This document shows positions 1 to 10,200 of a stretch of DNA of 64,000 nucleotides, one piece after another. The notes under the pieces are model-generated. The model was not told the DNA's origin and did not search any database. It saw only the letters and a list, made by a program, of their open reading frames with translations. Where the stretch lies: positions 310,001 to 374,000 of the forward strand of contig NEEC01000011.1 of assembly GCA_002189035.1 (NCBI GenBank), given 5' to 3'. The stretch comes from Utricularia gibba (Eukaryota; Streptophyta; Magnoliopsida; Lamiales; Lentibulariaceae). A program made the translations under genes and the position numbers. How positions within the stretch are numbered: the stretch's first letter is position 1; every line of letters begins with the position of its first letter.

Positions 1-170
1 TGTTCCTATTCTGAACTTGCAGACTGGGGTGGCAGCAGAACAGTGCTTTTTGTCCTTCTCCGGATTTTGCGCCCTTCTTCACTTGTTCCATACGTTTGCA
101 TGTCTGATTTTCTGCTGATCTCCCGCTAAACTTACTAAAACATTAGTAACAAAAGTTGTGGACTAAATCA
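1..170. repeat. Tail of dispersed LTR-like repeat, family A (copy 0)
   Basis: This stretch matches about 38330-38507 closely, including the run through 'ttgtccttctccgg' and 'gttgtggactaaatca'. It is the terminal part of the roughly 1.27-kb repeat seen complete at 37237-38507, and it is cut by the window edge. The match ends in CA at 170, as an LTR end would. The end lies inside a perfect 12-bp inverted repeat (158-169 and 174-185). Family identity is not known; LTR is an inference from the TG...CA ends and the dispersed copies. Confidence 0.6.
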
Positions 171-317
171 AAGGATTTAGTCCACTTTTTAGCATAATCA
201 CACAAAATTAACATAAACACCACTAAAACATTAAAAACCATATTTATCTAACTCAAACCATAATAAAATATAGCTATTTTATGTTATAAATTTCAGGAAA
301 AATGTGTGCTATCAGTC

Positions 318-1287
318 ATCTTTAAGTGGAATAAGTTTCATGAAGAAACTATTCTATCATTTATGCTGAAATGTTATGTGGTTGAGTATAAATAGGTGAT
401 CATCTCATTGTAAAGTTTGGAACATCATTTCCTGTAAAACAAGTTCATCACAATTGACGCACTGTGTGAAGTTGGGTTAAAACTGAGTTCAAATGATCCC
501 TCTGCAAGAGTGAATGTGACTGAATATAAGAGCTTGGTAGGTTCTTTATGCTACATTATGAGCACCAGAACTGATATCTTGTTTGTAGTGGGCTTAGTTT
601 GCAGTTTCATGGAGCAATAGAGAGAAATCCACCTCAAAGCTGCTAAAAGAATTCTACGATATTTAAAGGGGACAGTTGATGTTGGAGTGTGGTATAAAAG
701 GGCTGATTCATTTGATCTTATAGGCTATAGTGATAGTGATTGGGCAGGCAATATTGATGATTCAAAGATTACCATGAGATTTACATTCATGCTTGGTGAA
801 TCTACGATTGTGTGTAGCTCTAAAAAAAACAACACATTGTGACTCCATCCTCATGTGAGGTAGAATATGTGGCTGCGAATTCTATTGTTTCTCATGCTCT
901 TTAGTTAATCTTCATGCCGGAGACTCTCAAGTTTCACATGAAAGAGCCAATCAAAATTGGCATAGGTAGCAAGTCAGCAATTGCTCTCAGAAAGAACCCA
1001 GCATTTCATCAAAGAAGTAAACACATCAGTATAAGGTTCCACTTCATCCGAGAATGTGTGAAGGATCAACGTGTGGAGCTGTTCTTTGTCAAGACAGAAG
1101 ATAGCGTTGCTGATGTATTCACAAAACCTTTGAAAGCACAGTCTTTCATTTGGTTTCACAATGTGCTTGGAGTGAAGAAGTGTCCAGCTTAGGGGGGAGT
1201 ATTTGAGATTGTTAAGTATCATTTTCTTACTATGTTTTAGGTTATTTTTATGCCTAAATGTGATTAAAGTTGTTTAGATAGGAGTCT
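318..1287 (+). mobile_element. Ty1/copia deletion derivative (copy 1)
   Basis: An LTR/leader segment with a TATA box (TATAAATA at 387-394) runs directly into the end of the reverse transcriptase region and the RNase H region, joined at the 7-bp word 'cacaatt' (449-455). The same word occurs in the leader (7100-7106) and in pol (10286-10292) of the longer copia copy, so about 3.19 kb of interior (gag, protease, integrase, most of RT) is missing here. From 456 to 1287 it is nearly identical to 10293-12621 once the solo LTR in that copy is removed. A purine tract near 1191-1198 is followed by about 90 bp of 3' terminal sequence. Similarity between the two copies stops at 'gataggagtc' (1287). Confidence 0.85.
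456..1192 (+). pseudogene. copia pol remnant (end of RT plus RNase H)
   Basis: Conceptual translation gives the end of a copia RT followed by the RNase H domain, with recognisable pieces such as 'RILRYLKGTVDVGVWYKR', 'YSDSDWAG' and the C-terminal 'DVFTKPL' block. The last piece is open from 914 to 1192. In-frame stops interrupt the rest, for example the TAG in 'gagcaatagagag' near 615 and the TGA after the A-run near 838. The same stops occur in the copy near 12 kb, so the damage predates the split of the two copies. No function is expected. Confidence 0.85.
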
Positions 1288-2100
1288 ATAATATAAGATT
1301 TAGGTTTTTATCTAGATTAGAGTAATTATTCTAAATCTTGTATTTTAACTAATGTTTTGTGACGTTTCCTAACAAATTTTAAATATGTAAAATGTAGAAC
1401 AAAAAAAAGCGTAGTACGAGTATCGAACTCAAGCAGTTGAGTTTTACGAAAAGTGTTTTGTAGAAAACTTTCACAAATTGTCACGGATTTGTAAAAGAGG
1501 GTTTTTGAAGTACAAGAAATAAAGGTACAACCTAAGTAGTGGACCTAGACTACGGGTTGTAGTTCCTGGAAAGTGGACTCCGTTTCCTCATTTTGTCTAT
1601 CCTTGCCTCAACTTTCATTGATTCCTTCTGAATAGCTAGTTATAGGAGCAAGGAATAGCCTACTCTCCCTTACACTCTAATTGACAAGGAGGCACGGGAA
1701 TAGCCTCATGTGATTCCTCCTTGGATGATTAAGTAGACAAGAGGATTGCCGTCGATTGCCTTCAAAACTGAATTGCACGCGTGTGCCCAGTTGTTGCCAA
1801 TGACCAGTGGCAAGTACGAGGTCACTAATCGTCCACTGTTGCGATACCTCAGCCACAAACAATTTGCAACTTCCCTTGAACCAGTAGGTTTGGAGTTGGT
1901 GCTCTTCACTTTGATCTTCATCAAAACTCGCGAGGAGTGGCCTGCTACTCATGGACCGTGACTAAGAGTCGTTACAAAAGGACTGCAACAAGACGCGTGG
2001 AAGTATGCAAAATCCGGAGTGAATTCAGTGAAAAAACAAGTTTAGTGCTCAAGACTTGGAAGGAAGACTTGGAAGGAAACTTCATCTACTCCCATAAACT
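1288..2100 (-). repeat. Dispersed repeat family B, minus-oriented copy
   Basis: Read on the minus strand, this matches the plus-strand segment 4330-4935 over blocks such as 'gattagtgacctc' against 'gatagtgacctc', 'cattggcaac' and 'gtgcaattc'. Its end (1288-1560) matches 13130-13290 and 35780-35965. All copies share a block like 'gatattcatactacgct' followed by 'ggaaacgacac'. A degenerate peptide can be drawn from it but resembles no family I can name. It is most likely an old LTR-retrotransposon remnant. Confidence 0.55.
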
Positions 2101-2569
2101 AAGAGAGTTTAACCACAAAGGGTCATGAAAATAGAAACGAATATGAAAGCTATGGTGTTCTTCCTCCTTGGAGGAGAGAAAGAAGCCAAAAGTTCTAAGT
2201 CTCAAAAGAAAATGTCAAAAGTTGAGAAGTTCAAAAATAAGTATTTCAATTTGATTTTATATCACTCCTCATGTGCATTAACTTTCCCTTGCATGCAAGT
2301 TAGTGCCCAATCATTTCTGCAGATTCTGGTATGTCATAAGTCAGGGGCCTTGACTAGTATCAATTTTCCGCTCACAATTGTTCCAAGTTGCGTGCAAGGC
2401 ATGAAAAGTCAGAGTCTGACCCCCTGCAACACTCGTGCAACACTCCATGACATATTTCGGTCAAAGTACACAAAAAAGACAAAGAAAATATATACAAAAT
2501 ATAAAATAAGATTATTCTAAAAAAATCGGGTGACTTAACACTAGATTAACACATAATAATACATAATAA
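2101..2569. other. Unassigned spacer
   Basis: No gene or recognisable element is visible. An open frame at 2125-2520 has no resemblance to a known protein and plant-noncoding composition. The last five bases (2565-2569, 'aataa') are the left target-site duplication of the adjoining solo LTR. Confidence 0.5.
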
Positions 2570-3714
2570 TGATAGTGATTCTGCAAGTGCACAGAAACCG
2601 TCGAAGTAATAAAATAAGATCGTATCCACAGAGAATTATTATTGGAATATTCTTTTCAAACAAAGATTCAAAAAGACCGAAAACAAAAGAAAGATTTGGT
2701 TTTGAAAACAATAAGATTTGTATGTGTGCAAACCTTGAGAACTGACCTACTTGCGCAAGCCTTGGGGTGCTATGCTAAAATAGTGCTATTCGGTGACCGT
2801 TATAGCACCGTTCCTTGTTTTGTGGGATTACGGAATCAACTACGCCACCAGAGCCATTTCACCTCTTGTGATAACCCGTGTTTTCCTCACACCCAAATCT
2901 AACCCCTACACCTCTCACCTCGCAAACAGATTAGACAGAATGTGCCTTACCAACGATGTCCGATTGAGCCCTTCTCCTTAGGTGATTGAGGCCAACATTT
3001 GATTCTCCCACACTTCCTTAGGGCTATATGGTACTAAAGATCACGTTGGTAAAGAAAACGTTTCGAAAAAAAGAATCAGACCTCAAATTAAATGCTGAAA
3101 AATATGGTAAGACAGTCACCCGTGCAGAACTTGCGCAAGCAAGGCTTCACAACAGATCCTCAACCGCAAGCGCTCACATGCGCATGCTTGACTCTAAAAA
3201 AATAAAGTTGATGAAAAACGAAAGGGAAGACATCCAAAACATGCTAGACTCGACTCTAAACCCTAATTTGACTCTCTGGTCGTCCACCACTTGACTTCTT
3301 CAAGTCTTCACGTTTGGATCTTTATATAATGGTGGGGATTTGTCGGGCTTTCTTGATGGGCTCACATCAAATCTTCTATCCGAATCTTTTAAAATTTGAT
3401 ACAAATCTTCTAGGATGAGATCTGATGTCTCCAAGATAAGATGCGAATCTTATCTTATCCGAGAATCTTTGACCGAGTTTTCATCCAGATAGACCGAATC
3501 TTTGCTTCCATCAAAGTGGCTCGAAAATCCCCCAAATTATTCCAAATTCGTCCTAAAAAATCACAAAACACACTTTCCCTCTAAAAAGATCAAAGTGGTA
3601 TGAAAGATATAAAATTCTTCTAAAAACATAAGGAAAATGGGATAAAAAGAATGCAAAACTCATCTAAGAGAGTCCTAAAAAGCACAAATATAAGTGACAC
3701 AAAATCACTTATCA
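2570..3714 (-). mobile_element. Solo LTR of a Ty3/gypsy family, with 5-bp TSD
   Basis: The segment begins TGATAGTGATT and ends ATCACTTATCA, so the ends are TG...CA with matching inverted termini. It is flanked by a perfect 5-bp duplication 'aataa' at 2565-2569 and 3715-3719. It is homologous to 55292-56485 (opposite orientation) and to the LTR entering the right edge at 63684-64000. Only the right-edge copy has a primer site and gag-like ORF next to it, which fixes the sense strand as minus here. On that strand a TATATAAAG promoter-like box lies near 3319-3327. No internal region is attached, so this is a recombinant solo LTR. Confidence 0.88.
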
Positions 3715-3719
3715 AATAA

Positions 3720-4329
3720 TTAACTAAAAAATGACAAAATATTTTTGCTAGTTTTGTTTAAGTTTTTTTAGAGGCGAACATGAGGCAATAAGTGAGAGAA
3801 ATAAGGTAGTAGATGGTGACAAAAGAGATCTTCCCGAATTAACATCTCCTTGATTTTCGGAAGATTGCAGATGTCTAATCATGAGCATTGACGTGCGGTA
3901 CACGTGAGTCTTTGATAGATGCAATCATTAGCATACCAATATCAGAGCAGACAATTTCTTGCAAGTCACTCCAATAAAAAAAAACTAGAGGAACACGAAA
4001 ATTCAGTTTAGTTCTGTTTGGGGAAAGAATTCACTTTTCTAGTTTTCGTTTAGATTTTATTTTTCTCTATAGATGATTTTTCCTCTAGCTTCTCTCTAGC
4101 TTCTCTCTAGCATCTGCTTTCATTTTTCCTCTAGCTTCGCGGCTAGAGACTTCCATTTATGGGTTGGGATACTCCCATATCTAGTTTCATTAGTTAATCT
4201 TCATTTCTTTTATGAATCCGATCGGGTTCCGTATGTCTTCACGCGACTATATTACAGTCTTTCTGTAACAGTTCTCTTATTCAAGATTCATGATTAGCTG
4301 ATCACTACCAACGAGTTTTAAAGAGGAGT
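3720..4329. other. Unassigned spacer with short CTCTAGCTT repeats
   Basis: No gene is visible. Around 4080-4140 a short imperfect tandem of 'ctctagctt'-like units occurs. The stretch probably belongs to the decayed element whose better preserved part begins near 4330, but I cannot show this. Confidence 0.4.
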
Positions 4330-4935
4330 AAGATGGAAAGTACCAACTCATGCCCTTTTGGTAGGAGGAAAACAATTTCGTCTGTGGCCGTGCCTCAAGA
4401 TCAATCAACAGATAGTGACCTCATATCTAGACTCATTAGATCATTGGCAACACTCAGGTATATGTGTGCAATTCGACCGTGAGAGTACGTTGGTAGGATC
4501 TCTTATCTTCACGTTTGTCCAAGAAGGAGCAACATCGGACTATTCCCGTGCCTTCTTGCAAGAGAGTGTAAGGGATGGTAGGGAATTCTTTACGATTATA
4601 ACCGAGTACTCGAGAAGATCAAAGAAGAGTGGAGACAGGACGAACGTAGTTGGGCAGGATTCCAAACTCAAGAATGTTTGCTTTAATTAAGGTTCATCGC
4701 TTACGTTTATTTCTATTGTTTGTTTACAACCCCCTTACTTCCTTACTCAAGTTTCATCATTTACGTTTCTCGCACTTTTTACTTCCCAACTCGTTTACAA
4801 ATTGTAGCAATTGTATTCGGTGTAACTTCACCTTTCATTGAAAAATAACTCCCTATGTTCGACATCCATACTACGCATTTGAGTTTTAGGAGTTTTAAAA
4901 ATCTTTAAAATTTGTTGTGGAAACAACATGCATCA
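4330..4935 (+). repeat. Dispersed repeat family B, plus-oriented copy
   Basis: This is homologous in inverted orientation to 1288-2100; see the shared 'tagtgacctc', 'cattggcaac' and 'gtgcaattc' blocks. It ends with the 'cgacatccatactacgc' and 'gtggaaacaac' sequence typical of this family. The 110-codon open frame at 4358-4690 lies inside it and is not a recognisable host gene. The copy abuts a copia LTR fragment at about 4946. Confidence 0.5.
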
Positions 4936-4945
4936 GAGATCACGA

Positions 4946-5225
4946 TGAAGCATTTAACACCTGGGTATGAACGGAAGAAGTCATTGCTTGCAACGGATGA
5001 AGATCCATAACCATCATCTTTAAGTGGAATAAGTTTCATGAAGAAATCGTTCTGTCATTTACGTTGAAATTTTATGTGTTTGAGTATAAAGAGGTGATCA
5101 TGTCATTGTAAAGTTTGGAATATTGTTTGATGAAAAACAAGTTCATCACAATTTTAGTTCCTCTACTTTCCTTTGTTTTCTTCTTCATTTACGTAGCAAA
5201 TTGTAATACACACGTTGGGGTTCCA
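4946..5225 (+). mobile_element. copia LTR fragment (third copy of the family)
   Basis: It matches 6903-7180 along its whole length, from 'acacctgggtatgaacg' through 'gagtataaa' (TATA-like, 5085-5092) to 'cacgttggggttcca'. After 5225 the sequence leaves the element, with no primer site or gag, so this is a truncated LTR. Confidence 0.75.
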
Positions 5226-6902
5226 TTAGGAAAAGCATTCTGGGGGAAGAAAATGAAAGAAAGTATGAAGAATCTACTATCAAATAAGTGGGTGAGATGT
5301 TTGAGCAGTTGTGAAGTTCAATTTGATGTGAGTTGTGTAGTTATGATAAAATCATGAAACTTTAGAAATATAAAAGAGACATATTGAAAGGTTTTAGTTT
5401 TGCAAGAAGTGGATTTGGTTGAAGGTAACTAGGATGATGGATTTTGAAATTTTACTCTATTTTATGTGTAAACATGTATTTATGTGATTGTTTTATGTTT
5501 CATGATTTTTTTATGCTAATCAATTGTGATTCTTGAAATTTGATAAACATGAATTTTGTAACCCTTTTAAAATTTTTTACGTTTCAAAAAGAAATTCTTA
5601 GTATGGAAATAGAAGTAGAAATTATGAATTTGCTTTAAGAACCACTTAAAATTTTCGGATACTAGACATTATTTTTCTTAGTCCATATTTTTAAATTTAT
5701 AACTCTATATTGGTGCTTGGATTTTGGTTATTCTTTTGACTATAGGCCCTACTCCTCACTCTCAAATAAGATATTCTTGGTTATTTTTAAATAAGGATAG
5801 GCCCATTAAATATGATCTTATTTACATGACTATTGTGTTGTGTGTATCGATTGAAGTGCAAGGTGATTTTTCAAAGTAGAAATATTGTGAGGGAGTTTTA
5901 GACACATAGTTTATTTTTTCAAGCATGCTTTAAAGCACTCATTTTCTTATTTCATGAGATTAAAGCTAAAAGAACCTCTTGACCGTAGTTTCTGAGGTAG
6001 AGGACAAACTTACTAAAATTAAAAAAAGCGCAATCATGAATGTAAATGGCCACATAACTAAATGTGAATTGTTGTTTTCTACATTTATTATACATTTTTA
6101 GGTTTTAGGTTTTAAGATTGAGTCACCTAAATAGGAATTAATTTCAATGTTGTTGAATTTTTATTATTAAATGCTATTATTTTGTATTTATGTTTTTCCT
6201 ATTGTATTTTTCTCAATCATTTTGTGAAAATTTCAATTAGACATCGGGCTAAGTGTCACAGTAGCTAAACAAATAAAAAAGAAGGCCTATTCTACTTGTA
6301 AACAAGATCTATAGTGACTAGGCAATATGGGCAGCTCTTAGCTACCTACCTCTTCCTCCAACTGTTGTTCTCTTGGAGCATTGGTCTTTGGCTTAGCCAC
6401 ATAGCTAGCCATCTTGTAGCTCACCATTGTGGCCTCTTGGACCAACATCTGGTTGAGCTCTACCAGATCATTGGCCTAGGCATATTTGCCATTCTCCCCA
6501 ACTTTTCATTCTCAAGTGCTATTGCTAAATGCACTCAATACATGCTTTGTTATGCGTTTTCATGGAGATTTTGTACAATAAGCTCGAGGTGGATGCCAAG
6601 TTGAAGGCTACAATCATGGCCTCAAAGTCATAGACTAAAGTTAAAATGAAGCGATAGTTAAGTGCTAACTTTCAAGTGATAAACAAAAATTTTTGAATAT
6701 CCTTGTAATAAAATTAAATTTTCATATCAAATAAATTTGTAAGCCTTAATCCTCACAAAATGTAAAGTAGAATTCCAGATTAATCAATAAGTAGTTAGTG
6801 TTTGCAATGTATTTTTTTCGTGATGCAAAATTCGGAAAAAAACAAGCTTTAGTGAGATTAGAAAGAGAATAAATGTGAAGAAAATATTGGAGATCAAGCT
6901 GG
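5226..6902. other. Gene-free AT-rich spacer
   Basis: Short open frames occur (for example 6314-6604) but none shows a domain, codon bias or a recognisable family. No terminal repeats or target-site duplications were seen. It may be older transposon sequence decayed beyond recognition. Confidence 0.5.
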
Positions 6903-7037
6903 AGCATTGACACCTGGGTATGAACGAAAGAAGTCATTGCTTGCAATGGATGAAGATCTATAACCTTCATCTTTAAGTGGAATAAGTTTCATGAAGAAAC
7001 TATTCTATCATTTATGCTGAAATGTTATGTGGTTGAG

Positions 7038-7045
7038 TATAAATA
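7038..7045 (+). promoter_or_regulatory. TATA box of the copia LTR
   Basis: TATAAATA lies in the LTR and is conserved at 387-394 in copy 1, with a TATAAAGA variant at 5085-5092. About 60-70 bp downstream the sequence continues into a leader shared by all three copies. Promoter role is inferred from position in the LTR. Confidence 0.6.
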
Positions 7046-7183
7046 GGTGATCATGTCATTGTAAAGTTTGGAACATCATTTGATGTAAAACAAGTTCATC
7101 ACAATTTTAGTTCCCCTATTTTCTTCTGTTTTTTTCTTCATTTACATAGCAAATTGTAATCTGCACGTTGGGGTTCCATCAAA

Positions 7184-7197
7184 TTGATATCAAAGGA
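7184..7197 (+). other. Degenerate primer-binding site of the copia element
   Basis: 'ttgatatcaaagga' resembles the copia consensus TGGTATCAGAGC, complementary to initiator methionine tRNA, with several mismatches. It follows the LTR end ('ggttccatca') by a few bases and precedes the gag ATG at 7209, as expected for a minus-strand primer site. Confidence 0.55.
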
Positions 7198-7208
7198 GGT
7201 TTCCATCA

Positions 7209-10200
7209 ATGAAGACAATGGCCAACAATGGGAATCTAGGTCGATCGGGATCTTTTCCAATCCCCGTGTTAACGAAGGAGAATTTTGACAATTGGAAAAC
7301 CTGTAAGCAAACCATCTTTGGGGCAAATGAAGTCTGTGAGGTAGTACAAACTGGAGTAACAGCCACCTCAAATGCAGAAACCTTGAAAAGGGATAAGAAG
7401 GTCTTATCCATTATGCACCAAGCTTTAAATGAGAAGTTTTTTTGAGAAGGTTGCATAGGCAGCATCTTCCAAACAAGCTTGGAATTCATTCACTGCTGGA
7501 TTTCAAGGAGCAGACTGGGTGAAAAAGGTGACAGAGTTTAAAGGGCTTCAACAAAAGGTTGGTGAGAGCATCAATGACTATGTTATCAAGGTTCAGGGAG
7601 TGACAAACCAGATGAAATGATTAAGAGAGACAATGATAAAATAACAAATTGTGGTCCTTAGATAAGAAATTTTTGTTCGTTGTTTTTTCTATTGAAGAGG
7701 CTCACGATTTGGCTATTATGATAGTTGATGAGCTAACAGAATCTCTACAGGCATATGAAGAAAGATTAAAGGATGATGATGAGCGTTCATCAACAAAACT
7801 GCTATAGGTAAATGCCATAGAATCTGGAAGGGGTAATAAAAACCCAAATAGCAATCGCGGTAATAAAGGACGTGGACATGGATGAGGAAGAGGATTTGGT
7901 TGGAACAGCTCATCTAGAAACGACCAAGGTAGAGAAACCTCATCATACTCTCAAGGGCGATCCAATCAATGGAGGGGTCATAGTGGCAGAGGTAGTAGTA
8001 GACGCACTAATAATAATACATCAGGAAATGATTCCAAGAAAAAAAAGGCTAGTGTGAAGTGTTATACCTGCCATAGAATGGGGCATTATTCTTGGGAGTG
8101 CTGCCAAGAAAGACAAGAACAAAGCAACCTGACTAAAGAAGTGGAGAGTGAGTCAAAATTGAGTGAAGGCTCACCCATTTTACTGATGGCCAAAGAAGAA
8201 GAACAGAAGGATTCGAGCATTTGGTATCTCGACTCTAGCACCACTAATCACGTGTGGTCAATGAAATTCCTTTTCAACTATCCAAGAGGACTGTTTCTCA
8301 AAAGGGGTATGATTTCCACACAAAGAATAGAGCCTTAACTATGACTGATCCAGATGGATGGCTGGTGTTTAGAGTCAAGATGCAATCCAATAGGATGTTT
8401 CCAATAGATCTTCAAGTTGTTACTTTTTTGTGTTTAAAAGCTTGTTTTTAGCAGGGAGATTGGACTTGGCACATGAGATTTGGCCATGTTAACTTTGATA
8501 GATTGAAGATGATGAGCCAAAAGAAAATAGTCAAAGGTCTTCCTCAGACTAGCAATCTGAATGCAGCTTGTAAAGGCTGCGTTTTTTGTAAGCAAACTAG
8601 GTCAGAAATACCTAAGACCAGAGAATTTCATGCAAACGAACCACTGAAGCTTATTCACAGCGATGAATGTGGTCCTATTAAGCCTGAAACATTGGGAGGA
8701 AATAAATATTTCGTATTGTTCAAAATTCGACTACAATAGGAAGTGCTGGATATATCTTCTAAAATTCAAAACTAATGTCTTTCAGATTTTTTGTGAATTT
8801 CAAGCAATGGTAGAGAGGCAAGTTGGACTCCCTACCAAGCGTCTTAGGACTGATCAAGGAGGAGAATATACTCCAACTCAGTTTCATGAATTTTGTAAGA
8901 ATTCAGGCATTCACCATGAATTTTCTACTGAAGAACTCCTCAGAAAAATGGGGTTGTAGATAGGAAAAATAGGACCATTTTAAACATGTTAAGAAGTCTC
9001 CTAAAGACAAAAAAACATGCCTAAGGAGTTTTGAGGAGAGGTAGCTATGGTTGCCATCTACATTCTAAACATGAGAATTTTTGGATCCTTGGCCTATGCT
9101 CACGTACATGATTCCTTACGAGGTAAATTGGATAAAAAGTTCAAAAAAATTGTTTTCTTGGGATATGATCAGTCTTCGAAACAATATAAATTATTTGACC
9201 CCATTGAGAAGAAAATACATTTGAGTCAAGATGTGGTATTTAACAAGGCTGAAAGTTGGGACTGGAAATCCCTAGATCATTAGTATGATTTTGTTGATCA
9301 CTCTTTATTTAATGATGAAATCGAGGCAATATTGATGGTTCCAGTTGAACAAGTGGAAACAGCCCTTGCCTCTACCAAAGAAACACGAGTAAGGAGGCTG
9401 TCAAGGCATCTAAAAGATTTTATAGTTGATCTCCCTGGACAAACCCATGAATTCTTCCAAGAAGTCAGTAATTTTAGTCACTTCTACCTGTTTGTTGATA
9501 CTAAGCCTTTTGACTTTTATGAAGCAATTAAGATTCCTGAGTGGCAGCAAGCAATGAAGGCAGAGATTCAATCCATAGAAAGGAACAACATGTGGAGTCT
9601 AGTGGAAAGGCCAGCAGATAAATCAATGATCGGTGTCAATTGGTTGTACAAAATAAAACGTAAGGCAAATGGAAAGATTGATAGATTCAAAGCTTGTTTA
9701 GTTTCCAAAGGATACAAGCAGCAAGAAGGGATAGATTACGATCAAGTTTTTGCACCAATAGCTCGGATGGAGATAGTCAGATTTTTCATTGCTTTTGCTG
9801 CTCAATTTGGATGGAAGTTGTGACAAATGGATGTTAAAACGGCTTTCTTGAATGGAATACTAGAGAAAGAGGTATATGTTGAACAACCACTCAGTTTTGT
9901 GTAAGCAAGAAATAAGAACAAGATATTAAGATTGCATAAGGCATTGTATGGCCTTAAACAAGCTCTACGAGCTTGGAATAACATGATTGATGCATATCTC
10001 AAGGCTAAATGATTCAACCAATGCCCTCATGAATATTCTCTTTATGTATATGGTCTTGTCGTTGCTGGTTGTTTTGATTTATGTGGATGATCTTCTTGTG
10101 ATAGGTAGCACTGCTGCTGAGATCAACCGATTTAAGGAAGAGATGTGCAAAGCATTTGATATGATTAAATCTGGCTTGTTACACTATTATTTGGGAATCG

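Noticed and set aside
3028-3294. 88-codon open frame, also seen on the other strand at 55713-55961
   Set aside because: The frame is shared only because both lie in the same LTR family. It is LTR sequence, with no protein family match.
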